A stretch of 8,304 nucleotides of DNA from positions 1-8,304 of the forward strand of contig JAHZIZ010000081.1 in assembly GCA_022601215.1 (NCBI GenBank), written 5' to 3'. The stretch comes from Bacteroidota bacterium. Its GTDB lineage: Bacteria > Bacteroidota > Bacteroidia > Flavobacteriales > Flavobacteriaceae. A program made the translations under genes and the position numbers. The notes beneath the pieces were generated by a model. It did no database searches. It worked only from the letters and a program-made list of their open reading frames with translations, and was not told where the DNA came from. Within the stretch, counting starts at the first letter, position 1; every line of letters starts with the position of its first letter. This document shows, in pieces, positions 7,987 to 8,304 of the stretch.

Positions 7987-8304
7987 AAGAGACACCGTGT
8001 CTTTGTCATCTCTAATTGTATTACTCATTTTTGTGTAAGTTTCAATCGTTTGGTTAAAAGTTGCGCTAAGTATATTTTGTATTTGAGAAATCGGTCCATA
8101 AATAGCATAGTCCATTCGCTTTTTAATGGCCCAAATAACACTTCCGTAGTCAAAATGCCAATACACTTTCAGGTCGCATATAAAATCTTCAGATTCAAAT
8201 AAACCAATTAGTAAAGCCCTATTTCTCCTAGCTTCTGGCGAAATTTCTGGATAATAGGGATAGCACTTGACCGAAAGTTCTATTTCCAATCCATGGTTGG
8301 TTCC
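7921..8304 (-). CDS. hypothetical protein, C-terminal part (5' partial at the window edge)
   Basis: The - strand frame is open from the right edge of the window to a TAA at 7921-7923, giving 127 residues without a start; the TTG at 8287-8289 is only an internal candidate. The visible sequence starts GTNHGLEIELSVKCYPYY and is soluble and aromatic-rich (FESEDFICDLKVYWHFDYG), followed by an amphipathic, helix-like SQIQNILSATFNQTIETYTK. No domain, signal peptide or catalytic motif is recognised. The last 22 or so residues (SLLFPNRSLHTSCIDKRFHF) differ in character from the rest and overlap the convergent + strand ORF, so the natural C-terminus may have been nearer 7985 and the present tail may be read-through into unrelated sequence. 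It is the only - strand candidate in the window and converges on the addB-like gene. Confidence 0.5.
   Translation of the reverse strand, partial: GTNHGLEIELSVKCYPYYPEISPEARRNRALLIGLFESEDFICDLKVYWHFDYGSVIWAIKKRMDYAIYGPISQIQNILSATFNQTIETYTKMSNTIRDDKDTVSLLFPNRSLHTSCIDKRFHFLFK

Noticed and set aside
7988..8004. Short inverted repeat (AGACA / TGTCT around CCG) just after the 49-codon ORF
   Set aside because: The stem is about 7 bp with a G-T pair, and only a short T run follows; too weak to call a terminator and it lies inside the - strand ORF.

Overview
The window reads as chromosomal DNA of a Bacteroidota bacterium, most likely a (probably marine) Flavobacteriaceae. The support is low GC content, A-rich leaders without Shine-Dalgarno motifs, promoter elements of the Bacteroidetes TTG / TAnnTTTG type, and a flavobacterial-style OmpA protein with thrombospondin type 3 repeats. 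I see no insertion sequence, CRISPR array, tRNA or rRNA.

Layout, nearly all on the + strand. (a) 1-2214: the C-terminal part of an AddA/RecB-type UvrD-family helicase-nuclease whose 5' end lies outside the window. (b) 2242-3432: kbl, glycine C-acetyltransferase (2-amino-3-ketobutyrate CoA ligase), 27 bases downstream. (c) 3433-3559: an AT-rich spacer with a full-consensus promoter. (d) 3560-4963: a secreted OmpA-family outer-membrane protein with a predicted barrel, five 27-residue calcium-binding-type repeats and a peptidoglycan-binding domain. (e) 4985-5020: a strong intrinsic terminator. (f) 5025-7754: an AddB-like protein with a degenerate helicase part and an intact-looking C-terminal PD-(D/E)XK nuclease. 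(g) 7755-8304: a poorly resolved tail with a 49-codon + strand ORF and an overlapping partial - strand ORF running off the right edge, neither recognised.

The AddA-like and AddB-like proteins are the likely two subunits of one double-strand-break resection enzyme. Each keeps its own nuclease site, so the complex would be AddAB-like rather than RecBCD-like. Their genes are separated by a metabolic gene and a structural envelope gene, and the addB-like gene starts 12 bases after the terminator stem of the ompA-like gene. The most interesting points are this split arrangement, the terminator/start-codon juxtaposition, the absence of the AddB iron-sulfur cysteines and Walker A motif, and the possible junction around 7920-7990. 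I found no clear evidence of a wholly new system.
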